Source of the DNA: an uncultured Verrucomicrobiota bacterium
GTDB taxonomy: Bacteria; Verrucomicrobiota; Kiritimatiellia; RFP12; UBA1067
Length of the DNA: 34,157 nt
Assembly: GCA_937901395.1 (NCBI GenBank)
Contig: CALCDB010000179.1
Span: 1 to 34,157, forward strand
Reading direction: 5' to 3'
A program made the position numbers and the translations under genes. The notes below the pieces were generated by a model. It had not been told where the DNA came from. It was given only the letters and a program-made list of their open reading frames with translations, and did not search any database. Positions 16,923 to 25,715 of the stretch are shown here, in pieces (the stretch's first letter is position 1; every line of letters begins with the position of its first letter).

Positions 16923-18917
16923 TTCGGGTATAATAGCCACCGCGAATGGAGCGATTTTGATGTGCACAGCATCCGATTCGCCATCCATCGTGGCGGCGGT
17001 GATGAGATGTTCACCCGCCTCCATATCGACCGTAATTGCGCTTTCGCCATCGCTCTCGCCAATCATTCGATTATCCATGAACCACCAAATTCTCGTACCC
17101 ACCTCGCGACCAATCGCCTTGCACACTAACTTCTGATTCGTTATCCCCTCGACCAACTCGAACTTCGCCCCCTCCTCTGGCTTGCAAATCATCAACTTGC
17201 CCGCCTTGGTTCGTCGAAACCGCTTGGGCGCCACGGATAGCGTCTCCACCATTCCTTGAGGCCTTTCAAACCATGGTCCATCATTCTGCGGATAGAGTTG
17301 GCGGGCGATCTTCCAGGCGATTGGCGCGGCGGCCTTCGCCCCCACGATCGCCGTATCGCCGAACCTGCCCGAGAGATGTCCGCACCATACGCCAATCACG
17401 TATTGCGGATTCCACGCAATCGTCCAAGCGTCGCGATATGCGCTGGAAGTTCCAGTCTTCCAAGCGAAACGCGAGATCCTCACCGCCGCGTTATGTCCCA
17501 ACGCCGACGACGAGCGTTCTTCGCCAGAGAGCATCTCGGCGATTTGATAGCATGCGCGTGGCGAGAAAATCCTCTCCCCTCCGCCCGCCAATCGACGATA
17601 CGCCGAAACCAATTCGACCAAAGTCACTTCGCCATTGCCAATCGCCAACCCCAACCCCAACTTCGAGGCGTCCCCAAGATGACGAAAACCAAGCGCCCGC
17701 AAATTCTCCGCGAAGTCCTTCACGCCAATGAAGTTCAATATCTGCACGAAGGGAATGTTGAGCGAAAGTATCAGCGCATCCTTTAGCGTCACCAAGCCGC
17801 GATACTTTCCATCGAAGTTCGCGGGATGATACTGGCTATAGGTAATGGGAGAATCTTCCAACAGCGTCTCGGGCGCTACTATTCCGCGATCCAACGCTAA
17901 TGCGGTAAGGAACGGCTTCAGAGTAGAACCGGCGGGACGCGCCGCGGTGGCGGTATTGAACTGTCCCGAATCGGGGCTGAAATAATCTCCGCTGCACGCC
18001 ATCGCGATTACCTCGCCCGTCCTTACTTCCATCACCACTGCGGCGGAGGCGCAACGATTATCCTCGGCGCCCGTGTTCACCGCCTGCTCGCAAAGCGCCT
18101 GAATATCGGCGTCAAGCGCGGTTCGCGCTGCGCCATGATTCGCCAATACCCAATCGCAGAAGTGCGGATACTTGAATGGACGCGGCGCGCGATTGACGAT
18201 GGGCTTCACCTTCTTCGCATCGCAAAACTGTTCATCGGTAATCATATTCAGTTCGCGCATTCGCGAAAGCACGTAGTCGCGGCGAACGATCGCCTTATCA
18301 TAGCCACGATCGGGGCGATAGCGCGAGGGAGCCTGCACCATACCCGCCAATAGCGCGGCCTCGCCAATGCCAAGATCCTTGGCGTGTTTGCCGAACCAGC
18401 CCTGCGCGCCAGCCTCGATGCCTACGAAGTTCGATCCATACGGCGCACGATTCAGGTATTGCGTAAGTATCCAAAGCTTGGTATGTTGGCGCTCCAATTT
18501 GAGCGCCATTATCGCCTCCTTCCACTTCCACCACAGCGTCTTGGGATGGGGATGAATGAGGCGCACCGCCTGCATCGTGATCGTCGAAGCGCCTGAAATG
18601 CGGCGGCGAGAACATAGATTCTGCATGGCGGCGCGGACGATGCTCAGCGGGCGGACTCCATGATGCGACCAGAACTCTCCATCCTCAACCGCGATCAGCG
18701 CCTTGACGATCCAATCATCACCGCTCGCTTCGTAGTACGGTCGGCAATCGGTATCGTCCGTGCCCAGCGTTACCCTAATTACGTTGCCGGCATTATCCCA
18801 GAGGATCGTCCCCCCAGGATAATGCTCGGCGCCATCATCGCACCAATCAACGGTGAACCACGATGCGAGTAAGAGCGAGACGAGCGCGAAGATTAGGCAA
18901 ATACATACCTTCCACAC
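16917..18917 (-). CDS. pbpC: Penicillin-binding protein 1C (glycosyltransferase/transpeptidase)
   Basis: PBP1C is a bifunctional peptidoglycan synthase anchored in the inner membrane. An N-terminal membrane helix (CICLIFALVSLLLASWF) is followed by the GT51 domain, with the catalytic Glu in AVEDGEFWSHHGV (E78) and SGASTITMQ. The transpeptidase has S331-x-x-K334 in RPAGSTLKPF, the SLN motif in ILSLNIPF and KTGTS. The C-terminal end is an Ig-like domain as in PBP1C. It follows an alpha-2-macroglobulin gene, the known pbpC-yfhM partnership. The start is uncertain: GTG at 18917 (666 residues, overlapping the upstream gene by 71 bp) has a GGGGA before it; the open frame extends to a GTG at 18983. 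Confidence 0.92.
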   Translation of the reverse strand: MWKVCICLIFALVSLLLASWFTVDWCDDGAEHYPGGTILWDNAGNVIRVTLGTDDTDCRPYYEASGDDWIVKALIAVEDGEFWSHHGVRPLSIVRAAMQNLCSRRRISGASTITMQAVRLIHPHPKTLWWKWKEAIMALKLERQHTKLWILTQYLNRAPYGSNFVGIEAGAQGWFGKHAKDLGIGEAALLAGMVQAPSRYRPDRGYDKAIVRRDYVLSRMRELNMITDEQFCDAKKVKPIVNRAPRPFKYPHFCDWVLANHGAARTALDADIQALCEQAVNTGAEDNRCASAAVVMEVRTGEVIAMACSGDYFSPDSGQFNTATAARPAGSTLKPFLTALALDRGIVAPETLLEDSPITYSQYHPANFDGKYRGLVTLKDALILSLNIPFVQILNFIGVKDFAENLRALGFRHLGDASKLGLGLAIGNGEVTLVELVSAYRRLAGGGERIFSPRACYQIAEMLSGEERSSSALGHNAAVRISRFAWKTGTSSAYRDAWTIAWNPQYVIGVWCGHLSGRFGDTAIVGAKAAAPIAWKIARQLYPQNDGPWFERPQGMVETLSVAPKRFRRTKAGKLMICKPEEGAKFELVEGITNQKLVCKAIGREVGTRIWWFMDNRMIGESDGESAITVDMEAGEHLITAATMDGESDAVHIKIAPFAVAIIPEF

Positions 18918-21900
18918 TCGTCCCCGGCAGAATGAACTCACCCGCCGAAACCACTCGCATCGGATACGTGAACTTCGCCGCACGGCCTCTCTCCAGATTA
19001 AAGCGCGTGGAAAACACCAATGCCCTATCGTCGCGGATATCGGTGCGCAGTATCCAAAATTGATCTTTCAACTCCTCGAATATCGGTTCCATCGCGCCCG
19101 AGAAGAGATCTTCAACAACCAAATCGCTGAGCACGCGATCATCCGGAACCGAGATTGACAATTCGATGTTGACCAAGTCGCCTACATGCAAATTGCCAAG
19201 ATCGGCCTCCTTGCCTTCCGTCGTCAGTATCCGCCGCTGTAGCATGATGCCGTTCGATTCCGCCCACACCTCGCTTGCGGAGGGTAATTCCAGCTTCTTC
19301 CATGCAACCAGGCGAGTGTTCTTCGGCAACGGCGAATTTCTGAAATATGCACCAATCGCCCACAAGGCATGAGCATTCGATTCCGTAGTTCCCCAAGCGT
19401 AGGTAGCGCGGTCGCGCTCACGAATGAGATACTCCAACAGCGAGAGAATGCGTGGCTCCTTCGCGTCGAGTTCCAATAGCGCCACCATCATAAACGCGGC
19501 CTCCTTTACGGAACATGGCGTATCCACATTCTTGAGGAGCGTACGCGCGTGATCCACTTCGCCAATCCTGATAAAGGCGCGCGCCAATCGCGCCCGCGAT
19601 AGGAACGACAATTTCTCGCGCTTATCGTAGAGCGAATACATCTCGCCATTGCACGGGAATCCTGCGATCATGAGCGTATGACACGCATACGCGGCAACAT
19701 TCAAATTCTTATCGCCCGCCCAATTCTGAAGAAGATCGAGTATCCTGCGTTTCGTCCAATCCTGAAGCTCATAGCCATTCAAATCGGCCTCGACCAAGAA
19801 ATGCATGGCGTAATTCGACACATCCATATCCCACGGCGAATACTCGCAATCTGGCCACGCCGTAAAACCATTGTATTTAAGCATTGATTCAACGCGCTTT
19901 ACGGCGAAGCTTATGTATTCCGCGCCATTGGAAGTAACGCCGCTTAGCAAGTCGCCAGCGCCCAACAGCGGGAATGCCCGCGAGGTAGTCTGCTCCAAAC
20001 AGCCATGCGGATAATCCGCCAGCCATTCCAAGGCGTGCGAATATTCGCCCATTGGATTATCGTATATCTTCGCCGTCCAGCGTCCGTTCGTCGGTACCAC
20101 CCATTCGCTTTCTGGGGTAACGCCAGCCGTCTCGCGCCAAGCGACAGCTGGCCGCACCGGCAAATAGAGCGTCTTCTCATGCTGCTCTCCCATCCCTGTT
20201 ACGCGATAGATTAGCGTCATCTCGCCGGGCTCGCGCGGCGCCCTTACTCTCACCGTAATATTCGTTGACGCATCATCGGCCAAGGCGAGCGCAGGCTCTT
20301 TCAATACGCATTCCGCATCCACTCTGATCTCGACCGCCGCTTCCGCCGCCTCGCCGCTGCGATTGTAGATCGGCAAGGTGATGTCGAAACAGTCCTCTGG
20401 CGCCACGAAGCGCGGAGCATCGGGCAGCATCACGAGCTTGGGCGTAATCTTACGCTGCAACGCCTTCGAACCGCATGCCTTCGCGCTGTACGCCACGGCG
20501 GTAACCCTTACCTCGCCCGCGAATTCTGGTAACTTGAATACGATGTCGCCGCGCCCATCGCTTAGCGATACTTCGCCGCTCCACAATGATAGCGGCTTGA
20601 AGCGCCGCGAAGTCACGGGACTCAACCGATTCAACAAGCTCGTCTCCATTCCGCCGCCAGTCTTTACGCCGCTCGCCCTAAGCGCATCCTCGCCCAATAT
20701 CGGCAATATGCTATCGTAGATATCGTAAAGCGATAAATTCCCGCTCCGCAACCGCATAAAATAATTGTATGGCTTGGGAATCTGCTCGTTGGTCAATATG
20801 TGTATCCCCTCATCTACTACCGTGATATGCGCCTTCTCGGCGCCGGCCGCGCAGATGGATACCGCCAATTCCTTGGGCGAGCTAAGCTCCGCCTTTAGGT
20901 CGATCGCGAGTTCCTCGTCTTTCGGACGCACGGCGATTTGCGCCTCGCCGCGCGAACGCACCGCCAAGTGACGCGAGTTCTCGCCTGCGCTTTGAATCAA
21001 GCTGATGAAGACATTGAGATTCGGCGCATCCTCGCGCGTTACCGGCTTTAGCACGACTTCGCTCGTGGCGTTGGTCAACGTCAGAAATTCGGTATAGCGT
21101 TCCCTATCGCGCGATACCGACATCATCGCCTTGCCGGTAAATGGCGCCTTCACAAGCAGGCGCGGAATGTCGCCGGGACGATACACCTTCTTGTCGCACT
21201 CAATGGTTATCGCGCCTGGCGTGGAAAGCAGCGCGCGCACCATGGCGTCGCCATAGTTGCTTAGATAGAATTGCTTCGCATACGATACCTTCGCCTCCGG
21301 ATCGCTGACCGTGAGCACGTAATCGCCGCATTTCGTAATCGGCAACTCTATCTTCGTGTTCCCGTTCGTGGAGGTATGCACCTCGAAGCTCTTGCCGACC
21401 ATCGTGCGAACTTGCTCGCATTGCCAACTCGTCCAACGATTCATGCTCTGGTAATTGTATATGGTATCGACGCGCTCCACTTTCGCGATGAGCGTCTTTT
21501 CCGTCGCGAGTCGCGCGCCATCGCTACTTACGCACGCCAACTCGATCTCTGGCCGCATCCCCTCATCCGCATGCACCCACGAATCCAAGTTTGAGCCGAT
21601 GTAATATGGATAATAGTGAACGAGCATCTTCGCGCTTGCCGAATCTCCGCGCCCGCCATCTTCAATTACCGTTCCCTGCGCCGTTACCATCACCGCCGCC
21701 TTGGGCTTACCAATATCCGGTTTCATCGCAGCGGCGATCTCCACCTTGCCGTTATCATCGAGTCGCAGGTTTTCAATGCGCGTGAAATTCGGCTTAAGCG
21801 ATGCATCCTCATTGCCGAAATACCAGCCCTCCCAGCCCTTCGGCGAGAATGGCGTATCGTTGAATGCGATCGCGCCTTGACACTTCATCCCCTTCGCTAC

Positions 21901-23046
21901 GCCGCCGAATAGATGCTCGCCGAAGACGTTGAACGTGAAATTGCCGCATGTCGCCGTCGTCTCGTTCGGCAACTCCACTCTCACGCGAATCTGCGGAGGC
22001 GTGAATTCCTCGATCAGAATCGCCTCGTTGCCCAATGTCATACCCTTGCCCGGAATGCGCACGCTTAAGCGCCACACTCCGCTCGCCTCCTCGTCGGGAA
22101 CCGACAATTCATCTATCGCGATTGAGCCATATTCATCGGTCAATTTCGTGATTCGCTTGTATATCTTTCCATCCGGCTTTTCCAACACGATCTCCAATGG
22201 CATTGGTTCTGGGGCGACGCGCTTGCCGTTGCGCACCAATGCCTGCATGAAGATATTCTCGCCATGTCGGTAAATTCCGCGATCGGTCCAAATGTACGCC
22301 TCGATGCCATCCTCCGCGAGATAACGATCGTAGACGTTTTCCGCGATGTACGACTTTTGCTTAAGCGCCATGAAGGTCATGTCGTCGCCATTCGACGAAG
22401 TTACGACCACTACAAAGGGGTTTCCTTTCGCGATTCGCGTTGGCTTGCACCAGCCATCTTCATTCGTCACGCCTTCCATTATCTTCACATTCTGCGCCGA
22501 ATACGCCGATACCCTCGCGCCCTTGATTGGACTGCCCTTCAGTAGCGACATTACCCAAACTCCAATCGTATCTTCATCGCATCGCCTTACCGATAACCCC
22601 AAATCGGAAATGCATATCAACCGATACTTATCCACCCAATCCTCATTCCCGGGAGATACCTTGAGCAGATATATTCCGTTCTTGCCGTCGCCATCCTCGT
22701 CGACAATCGGTATTCTGAGCGAATGTTTTTCGTTCGGCCGATTGGCCAACTTGATTACTTGATTGGTAATCTCGCAGGATAGGTCAACCGTATCATCCTC
22801 CACGCCATCGCGCTGCCAGTAATTACCATACATATGTTCTTCGCGCGCCAATAACTGCACGATATTCTGCGGCATTACCCGATATAATGTGGTCTCGAGA
22901 TTAGTCGTGTTCACCGCCTCTATTTCGACGGTGCGCTCTCCCGCAGGAGGCAAATAACGCCCGGTATGCACGAATCTGACTACTGGGTTTGGCACGCTCT
23001 CCACTGCGAGCGTGGCCAAAAAAATCGCTGCGATTCCACCAAACAT
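18847..23046 (-). CDS. Bacterial alpha-2-macroglobulin (YfhM type) with thioester
   Basis: This 1,399-residue protein is a bacterial alpha-2-macroglobulin, thought to trap proteases that enter the envelope while the partner PBP1C repairs peptidoglycan. The thioester motif CLEQ is present in DYPHGCLEQTTSRAF, with the Cys at residue 1016, followed by the helical thioester-domain repeats. Upstream are macroglobulin beta domains including YIWTDRGIYRHGE, a segment seen throughout this family. The N terminus MFGGIAAIFLATLAVESV is hydrophobic but carries no lipobox Cys, unlike E. coli YfhM, so it may be membrane-anchored or released. The start is the ATG at 23046 with AAGGA 11 bp upstream; an earlier TTG is less likely. 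The end overlaps pbpC. Confidence 0.94.
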   Translation of the reverse strand: MFGGIAAIFLATLAVESVPNPVVRFVHTGRYLPPAGERTVEIEAVNTTNLETTLYRVMPQNIVQLLAREEHMYGNYWQRDGVEDDTVDLSCEITNQVIKLANRPNEKHSLRIPIVDEDGDGKNGIYLLKVSPGNEDWVDKYRLICISDLGLSVRRCDEDTIGVWVMSLLKGSPIKGARVSAYSAQNVKIMEGVTNEDGWCKPTRIAKGNPFVVVVTSSNGDDMTFMALKQKSYIAENVYDRYLAEDGIEAYIWTDRGIYRHGENIFMQALVRNGKRVAPEPMPLEIVLEKPDGKIYKRITKLTDEYGSIAIDELSVPDEEASGVWRLSVRIPGKGMTLGNEAILIEEFTPPQIRVRVELPNETTATCGNFTFNVFGEHLFGGVAKGMKCQGAIAFNDTPFSPKGWEGWYFGNEDASLKPNFTRIENLRLDDNGKVEIAAAMKPDIGKPKAAVMVTAQGTVIEDGGRGDSASAKMLVHYYPYYIGSNLDSWVHADEGMRPEIELACVSSDGARLATEKTLIAKVERVDTIYNYQSMNRWTSWQCEQVRTMVGKSFEVHTSTNGNTKIELPITKCGDYVLTVSDPEAKVSYAKQFYLSNYGDAMVRALLSTPGAITIECDKKVYRPGDIPRLLVKAPFTGKAMMSVSRDRERYTEFLTLTNATSEVVLKPVTREDAPNLNVFISLIQSAGENSRHLAVRSRGEAQIAVRPKDEELAIDLKAELSSPKELAVSICAAGAEKAHITVVDEGIHILTNEQIPKPYNYFMRLRSGNLSLYDIYDSILPILGEDALRASGVKTGGGMETSLLNRLSPVTSRRFKPLSLWSGEVSLSDGRGDIVFKLPEFAGEVRVTAVAYSAKACGSKALQRKITPKLVMLPDAPRFVAPEDCFDITLPIYNRSGEAAEAAVEIRVDAECVLKEPALALADDASTNITVRVRAPREPGEMTLIYRVTGMGEQHEKTLYLPVRPAVAWRETAGVTPESEWVVPTNGRWTAKIYDNPMGEYSHALEWLADYPHGCLEQTTSRAFPLLGAGDLLSGVTSNGAEYISFAVKRVESMLKYNGFTAWPDCEYSPWDMDVSNYAMHFLVEADLNGYELQDWTKRRILDLLQNWAGDKNLNVAAYACHTLMIAGFPCNGEMYSLYDKREKLSFLSRARLARAFIRIGEVDHARTLLKNVDTPCSVKEAAFMMVALLELDAKEPRILSLLEYLIRERDRATYAWGTTESNAHALWAIGAYFRNSPLPKNTRLVAWKKLELPSASEVWAESNGIMLQRRILTTEGKEADLGNLHVGDLVNIELSISVPDDRVLSDLVVEDLFSGAMEPIFEELKDQFWILRTDIRDDRALVFSTRFNLERGRAAKFTYPMRVVSAGEFILPGTSVEGMYLPNLRARLALTRIVVHR

Positions 23047-23076
23047 GATGTTAAATTTCCTTTCTCTTTGCAAAAA

Positions 23077-23101
23077 GAAGGGGCGCGGAAAACCGCGCCC
23101 C
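23077..23101 (-). terminator. Strong intrinsic terminator after the secreted-protein gene
   Basis: On the minus strand a 9-bp all-GC stem (GGGGCGCGG paired with CCGCGCCCC, 23080-23101) with a TTTT loop is followed by TTCTTTTT. It lies 26 bp after the stop of the secreted-protein gene and only 33 bp before the alpha-2-macroglobulin start codon. Confidence 0.88.
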
Positions 23102-23127
23102 CATTCTTTACCCGACGCACCCTTAGC

Positions 23128-24267
23128 TTACTCAGGGTCACTCGCGTCCGTAGAAACCTTAAGTATATACATACCCTTGTTCTCGAACTTCGTCGCCTTT
23201 ACGCTGACCGCGCCCTCAGCATCGGCCATCGTGCGCTCGCCTTCGCTCGTCGGCTTCAACTCGGTGTCGCTCTGGAGAACCGAATAATAGAGACCCGGCT
23301 TGGCGTTCGTGAGCTCGAAACTGGTCGTGAAGGTAGTGAGCTGACCCGCGATCTCCGTAACCGAAACCGGAATGTCGAGCTTCTCCTCGTCGAGCACGCA
23401 ACTTACATCGAAGGTTCCATCCTCATTATCCTTCGCCACGAGCTTGAAGTAGCCCTTGTAATCATCGGTCGTAATCACCGATTCATCCGGCGATGTCACC
23501 GCGATTTCGCACTTCGCAAGCGCCGCCTCTTCGGAATCGGCTGTTACGGTAACCGTCTGACCAGGACTGACTGGTTCGACCGGCGGAGGAACTGGACCAA
23601 ACGGAATCTCCTGACCGGAAAGCGCCGACACCTGACCATTGCCGGTGAAGTTCACCGTCGAAATCTTCGTCGGCTCCTCATCCGGATCGGGAAGATAAAT
23701 CGACGTCTCTTCGACGATGGGCTCTCCATCGATCACGTAGGTAACCAAAGCTTCTTCGCCTGTTGTTCCTTCGCACTTGAGGGAAATCGTCACTTCAAGG
23801 GGTTCCTTCGGAGTTGCGCTACCGTCCTCGTACTTCACCCATTCATTTTCGCCATCGCCAGCCGCCAAATACCAATACGCGTAGTCGAGCTCGGCATCCT
23901 TGACGACGCAGATGGCGCCCTTCGCATCCTCCGGAACCTCTGGAACCTCGTCGAACGCCTCGAACGTAATCACCGAAGTAACCTCCACTTCATGCAAATT
24001 ACCTTCTTCATCGATGATCACCGCCGCATCGTTCGGAGTGAACGTAAGCGGAGTTTCGGCTGGTGCGTTGAGATCAAGCGCGGGCGCATCGCCATCCAAA
24101 TTGAGCGTAGCGCCATCAGTATTCCCCCAAGCACCATCAGCTGGCGTAGTTGGGAATTCCGTATATTCGGGAATACCCGTATCAAACCACGGTTCCTTCT
24201 CTTCCGCATACGCGGTAAAACCAACTGCCAACGCAACCGCGCCGGCCACAAGCATCATCTTCTTCAT
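23128..24267 (-). CDS. Secreted acidic protein of unknown function
   Basis: I do not recognise this 379-residue protein. It begins with a clear signal peptide (MKKMMLVAGAVALAVGFTAYA, cut after AYA) and is then very rich in Asp and Glu, with few basic residues. Predicted structure by eye is mostly beta, with several 80-90-residue segments that could be Ig-like or lectin-like domains, and a proline hinge PFGPVPPPVEPV around residue 225. Four Cys are scattered in the mature part. It has its own strong promoter, a very good AAGGAG ribosome site 7 bp before the ATG and a strong terminator, so it is likely abundant. Codon choice is similar to its neighbours. A surface or envelope protein is plausible, but no function can be assigned. 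Confidence 0.85.
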   Translation of the reverse strand: MKKMMLVAGAVALAVGFTAYAEEKEPWFDTGIPEYTEFPTTPADGAWGNTDGATLNLDGDAPALDLNAPAETPLTFTPNDAAVIIDEEGNLHEVEVTSVITFEAFDEVPEVPEDAKGAICVVKDAELDYAYWYLAAGDGENEWVKYEDGSATPKEPLEVTISLKCEGTTGEEALVTYVIDGEPIVEETSIYLPDPDEEPTKISTVNFTGNGQVSALSGQEIPFGPVPPPVEPVSPGQTVTVTADSEEAALAKCEIAVTSPDESVITTDDYKGYFKLVAKDNEDGTFDVSCVLDEEKLDIPVSVTEIAGQLTTFTTSFELTNAKPGLYYSVLQSDTELKPTSEGERTMADAEGAVSVKATKFENKGMYILKVSTDASDPE

Positions 24268-24321
24268 TTGTTTTCTCCTTTTATTAGGTTGACTAAACTA
24301 CCAAATCGCCTTACATTGAGA

Positions 24322-24350
24322 ATTATAGCATATACCCATTTGGGTGACAA
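24322..24350 (-). promoter_or_regulatory. Near-consensus promoter of the secreted-protein gene, with palindrome in the spacer
   Basis: On the minus strand TTGTCA (24345-24350), a 17-bp spacer and TATAAT (24322-24327) with an extended -10 TGC form one of the best promoters in the window. The spacer contains ACCCA-AA-TGGGT, a perfect inverted repeat at 24334-24345 on the plus strand, in a position where a repressor would block RNA polymerase. Confidence 0.8.
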
Positions 24351-24372
24351 GGGGTGAAAATAAACTTTTTTC

Positions 24373-25044
24373 TCATCGGCAGAAGTTCACCACCTCGCTG
24401 GCGATTACCAGCCCGAACGTGGCGGTCACCTGCATCAAGCTACCGCGCTCCTCGCTCGATATCGGCGCTTCCGAACTCCATACGCATTTCCACGGCCTTG
24501 GCGTCGCCTTCAACTTGCGAAAGCGATTCCGCAACGCCCGCGCCAAGCCATCGCCCTCTACCTTCTCGAAGCGCGATACCCTGACTTTGGTCGGGTCGAA
24601 CCGCAATGCCGCGCCCATGCTGGAGATTATCGGCAGCCCCCTCGCCGCCGCGCCGAGAATCAGCTGCGCCTTGCCGCTTACATCGTCTATCGCGTCAATT
24701 ACCAAATCCACCGCGAATTCGTCAAGCTGCTCCGCTCGCTCGAAACGCCGCTTCAGGGCCTGCACGCGACAGTCGGGCGAGAGTTCGCGCAATCGCCGTT
24801 CCATCGCCTCCACCTTGGCCTCGCCAATCGTCTTGCATGTCGCCATGCTCTGCCGATTGACGTTCGATTCGACTACGATATCGTCATCCATCAATATCAG
24901 ATTCTTAAGACCCGTTCGCACCAACGCCTCGGCGCACCAACTGCCTACTCCTCCCACGCCGACCAACAATACCCTAAGCTTTGAGAGGCGCTCGCTCGCC
25001 TCCTCGCCCAATATCGCCCTTGTCCTCGAAAGCGATTCCATCAT
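24373..25044 (-). CDS. tcdA: ThiF/E1-like tRNA t6A37 dehydratase TcdA
   Basis: TcdA (CsdL) uses ATP to cyclise the t6A modification at position 37 of tRNA. The 223-residue protein has the E1-like nucleotide-binding loop GVGGVGSWCAEALVR (29-43), DDDIVVESNVNRQ with the Asp and Arg that bind ATP, and DAIDDVSGKAQL. The family's C-terminal segment GSLMQVTATFGLVIASEVV is present. It is shorter than E. coli TcdA (268). The start is the ATG at 25044, overlapping the nadD stop as ATGA; a longer frame upstream lies inside nadD and is unlikely. ThiF or MoeB are alternatives, but VESNVNRQ and the context-free length favour TcdA. Confidence 0.9.
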   Translation of the reverse strand: MMESLSRTRAILGEEASERLSKLRVLLVGVGGVGSWCAEALVRTGLKNLILMDDDIVVESNVNRQSMATCKTIGEAKVEAMERRLRELSPDCRVQALKRRFERAEQLDEFAVDLVIDAIDDVSGKAQLILGAAARGLPIISSMGAALRFDPTKVRVSRFEKVEGDGLARALRNRFRKLKATPRPWKCVWSSEAPISSEERGSLMQVTATFGLVIASEVVNFCR

Positions 25045-25676
25045 GGCTTCAGATAAAGCCGACAATGGCAAAGCCCATGATACTCGCAATCCGCAAGTTG
25101 CCCCTTGAACTCATCGCAGGGACAAAAGAATTCCGGCAACTTCGGCAATCTGCATGGACAAAACCCATTCTTGCGCACCACTCCCTGACGAACCATGTTG
25201 GCCAATTTCGAATCTGGGTTGATTACGACTTTATTATCGGTGAAGAGCTTGCGAATCGCGGAAGACGATTCCTTCGTTCGTGGATACGCCTTGAAGGAGC
25301 AAAGCTTGGTAAGCTCCTCGTAATCCTTCCAGCGCGGCAAGCCCTCCAGAGAATCTTCGCCAATTATGAAATACAATTCCGCGCCCTCGTGTTCCGCGGC
25401 GATCTCCCTTACCGTGTCAATCGCATACGATACTCCCCCGCGTCTCAATTCACGATCGTCAACTTCCACCTTCGGTATATCCGCAAATGCCGCCCTTACC
25501 AGCTCTTCGCGATTCCAAGGGAAGCTCTCGTTCGCCGTATCGGTCTTGAATGGGCTAACATTAGCCACCACGACCTTGACCAAATCCAGCCCAAGATCCT
25601 CGATCGCTCGCTTCACAATGCCGATGTGCCCGAGATGAACGGGATTGAAACTGCCGCCATATATACCGATTTTCAT
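25041..25676 (-). CDS. nadD: NadD fused to a ferredoxin-thioredoxin reductase-like Cys domain
   Basis: Residues 1-145 are nicotinate-mononucleotide adenylyltransferase: GGSFNPVHLGH (7-17) binds ATP, then SYAIDTV (83-89), GEDSLEGLPRW (106-116) and SSSAIR (137-142). Only three or so residues (RTK) separate the AYPR strand from SSSAIR, where NadD usually has some 20-40. In place of the usual NadD tail comes, from about 148, a domain resembling the catalytic chain of ferredoxin-thioredoxin reductase: INPDSKLANMVRQGVV, then CPC (173-175), CPC (185-187), C197 and CHC (203-205) in GLCHCRLYLK. That Cys set would hold a [4Fe-4S] cluster beside a redox disulfide. The frame is continuous. It has an AAGGA ribosome site and its own -10 box; its stop overlaps tcdA. 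Confidence 0.87.
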   Translation of the reverse strand: MKIGIYGGSFNPVHLGHIGIVKRAIEDLGLDLVKVVVANVSPFKTDTANESFPWNREELVRAAFADIPKVEVDDRELRRGGVSYAIDTVREIAAEHEGAELYFIIGEDSLEGLPRWKDYEELTKLCSFKAYPRTKESSSAIRKLFTDNKVVINPDSKLANMVRQGVVRKNGFCPCRLPKLPEFFCPCDEFKGQLADCEYHGLCHCRLYLKP

Positions 25677-25706
25677 TGTCTTTCTTTTCCTTTTGAGTGT
25701 GGCGAT

Positions 25707-25715
25707 ATTATATCA
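25707..25715 (-). promoter_or_regulatory. Extended -10 promoter of nadD-tcdA
   Basis: TGATATAAT (minus strand; hexamer at 25707-25712) is an extended -10 box about 30 bp upstream of nadD, overlapping the last codon of comF. No convincing -35 box was found, as is common for extended -10 promoters. Confidence 0.5.

Noticed and set aside
22966..24357. 463-residue open frame on the plus strand, opposite the secreted-protein gene
   Set aside because: Rich in Arg, His and Leu, no ribosome site, no family motif; the minus strand has promoter, ribosome site, signal peptide and terminator.
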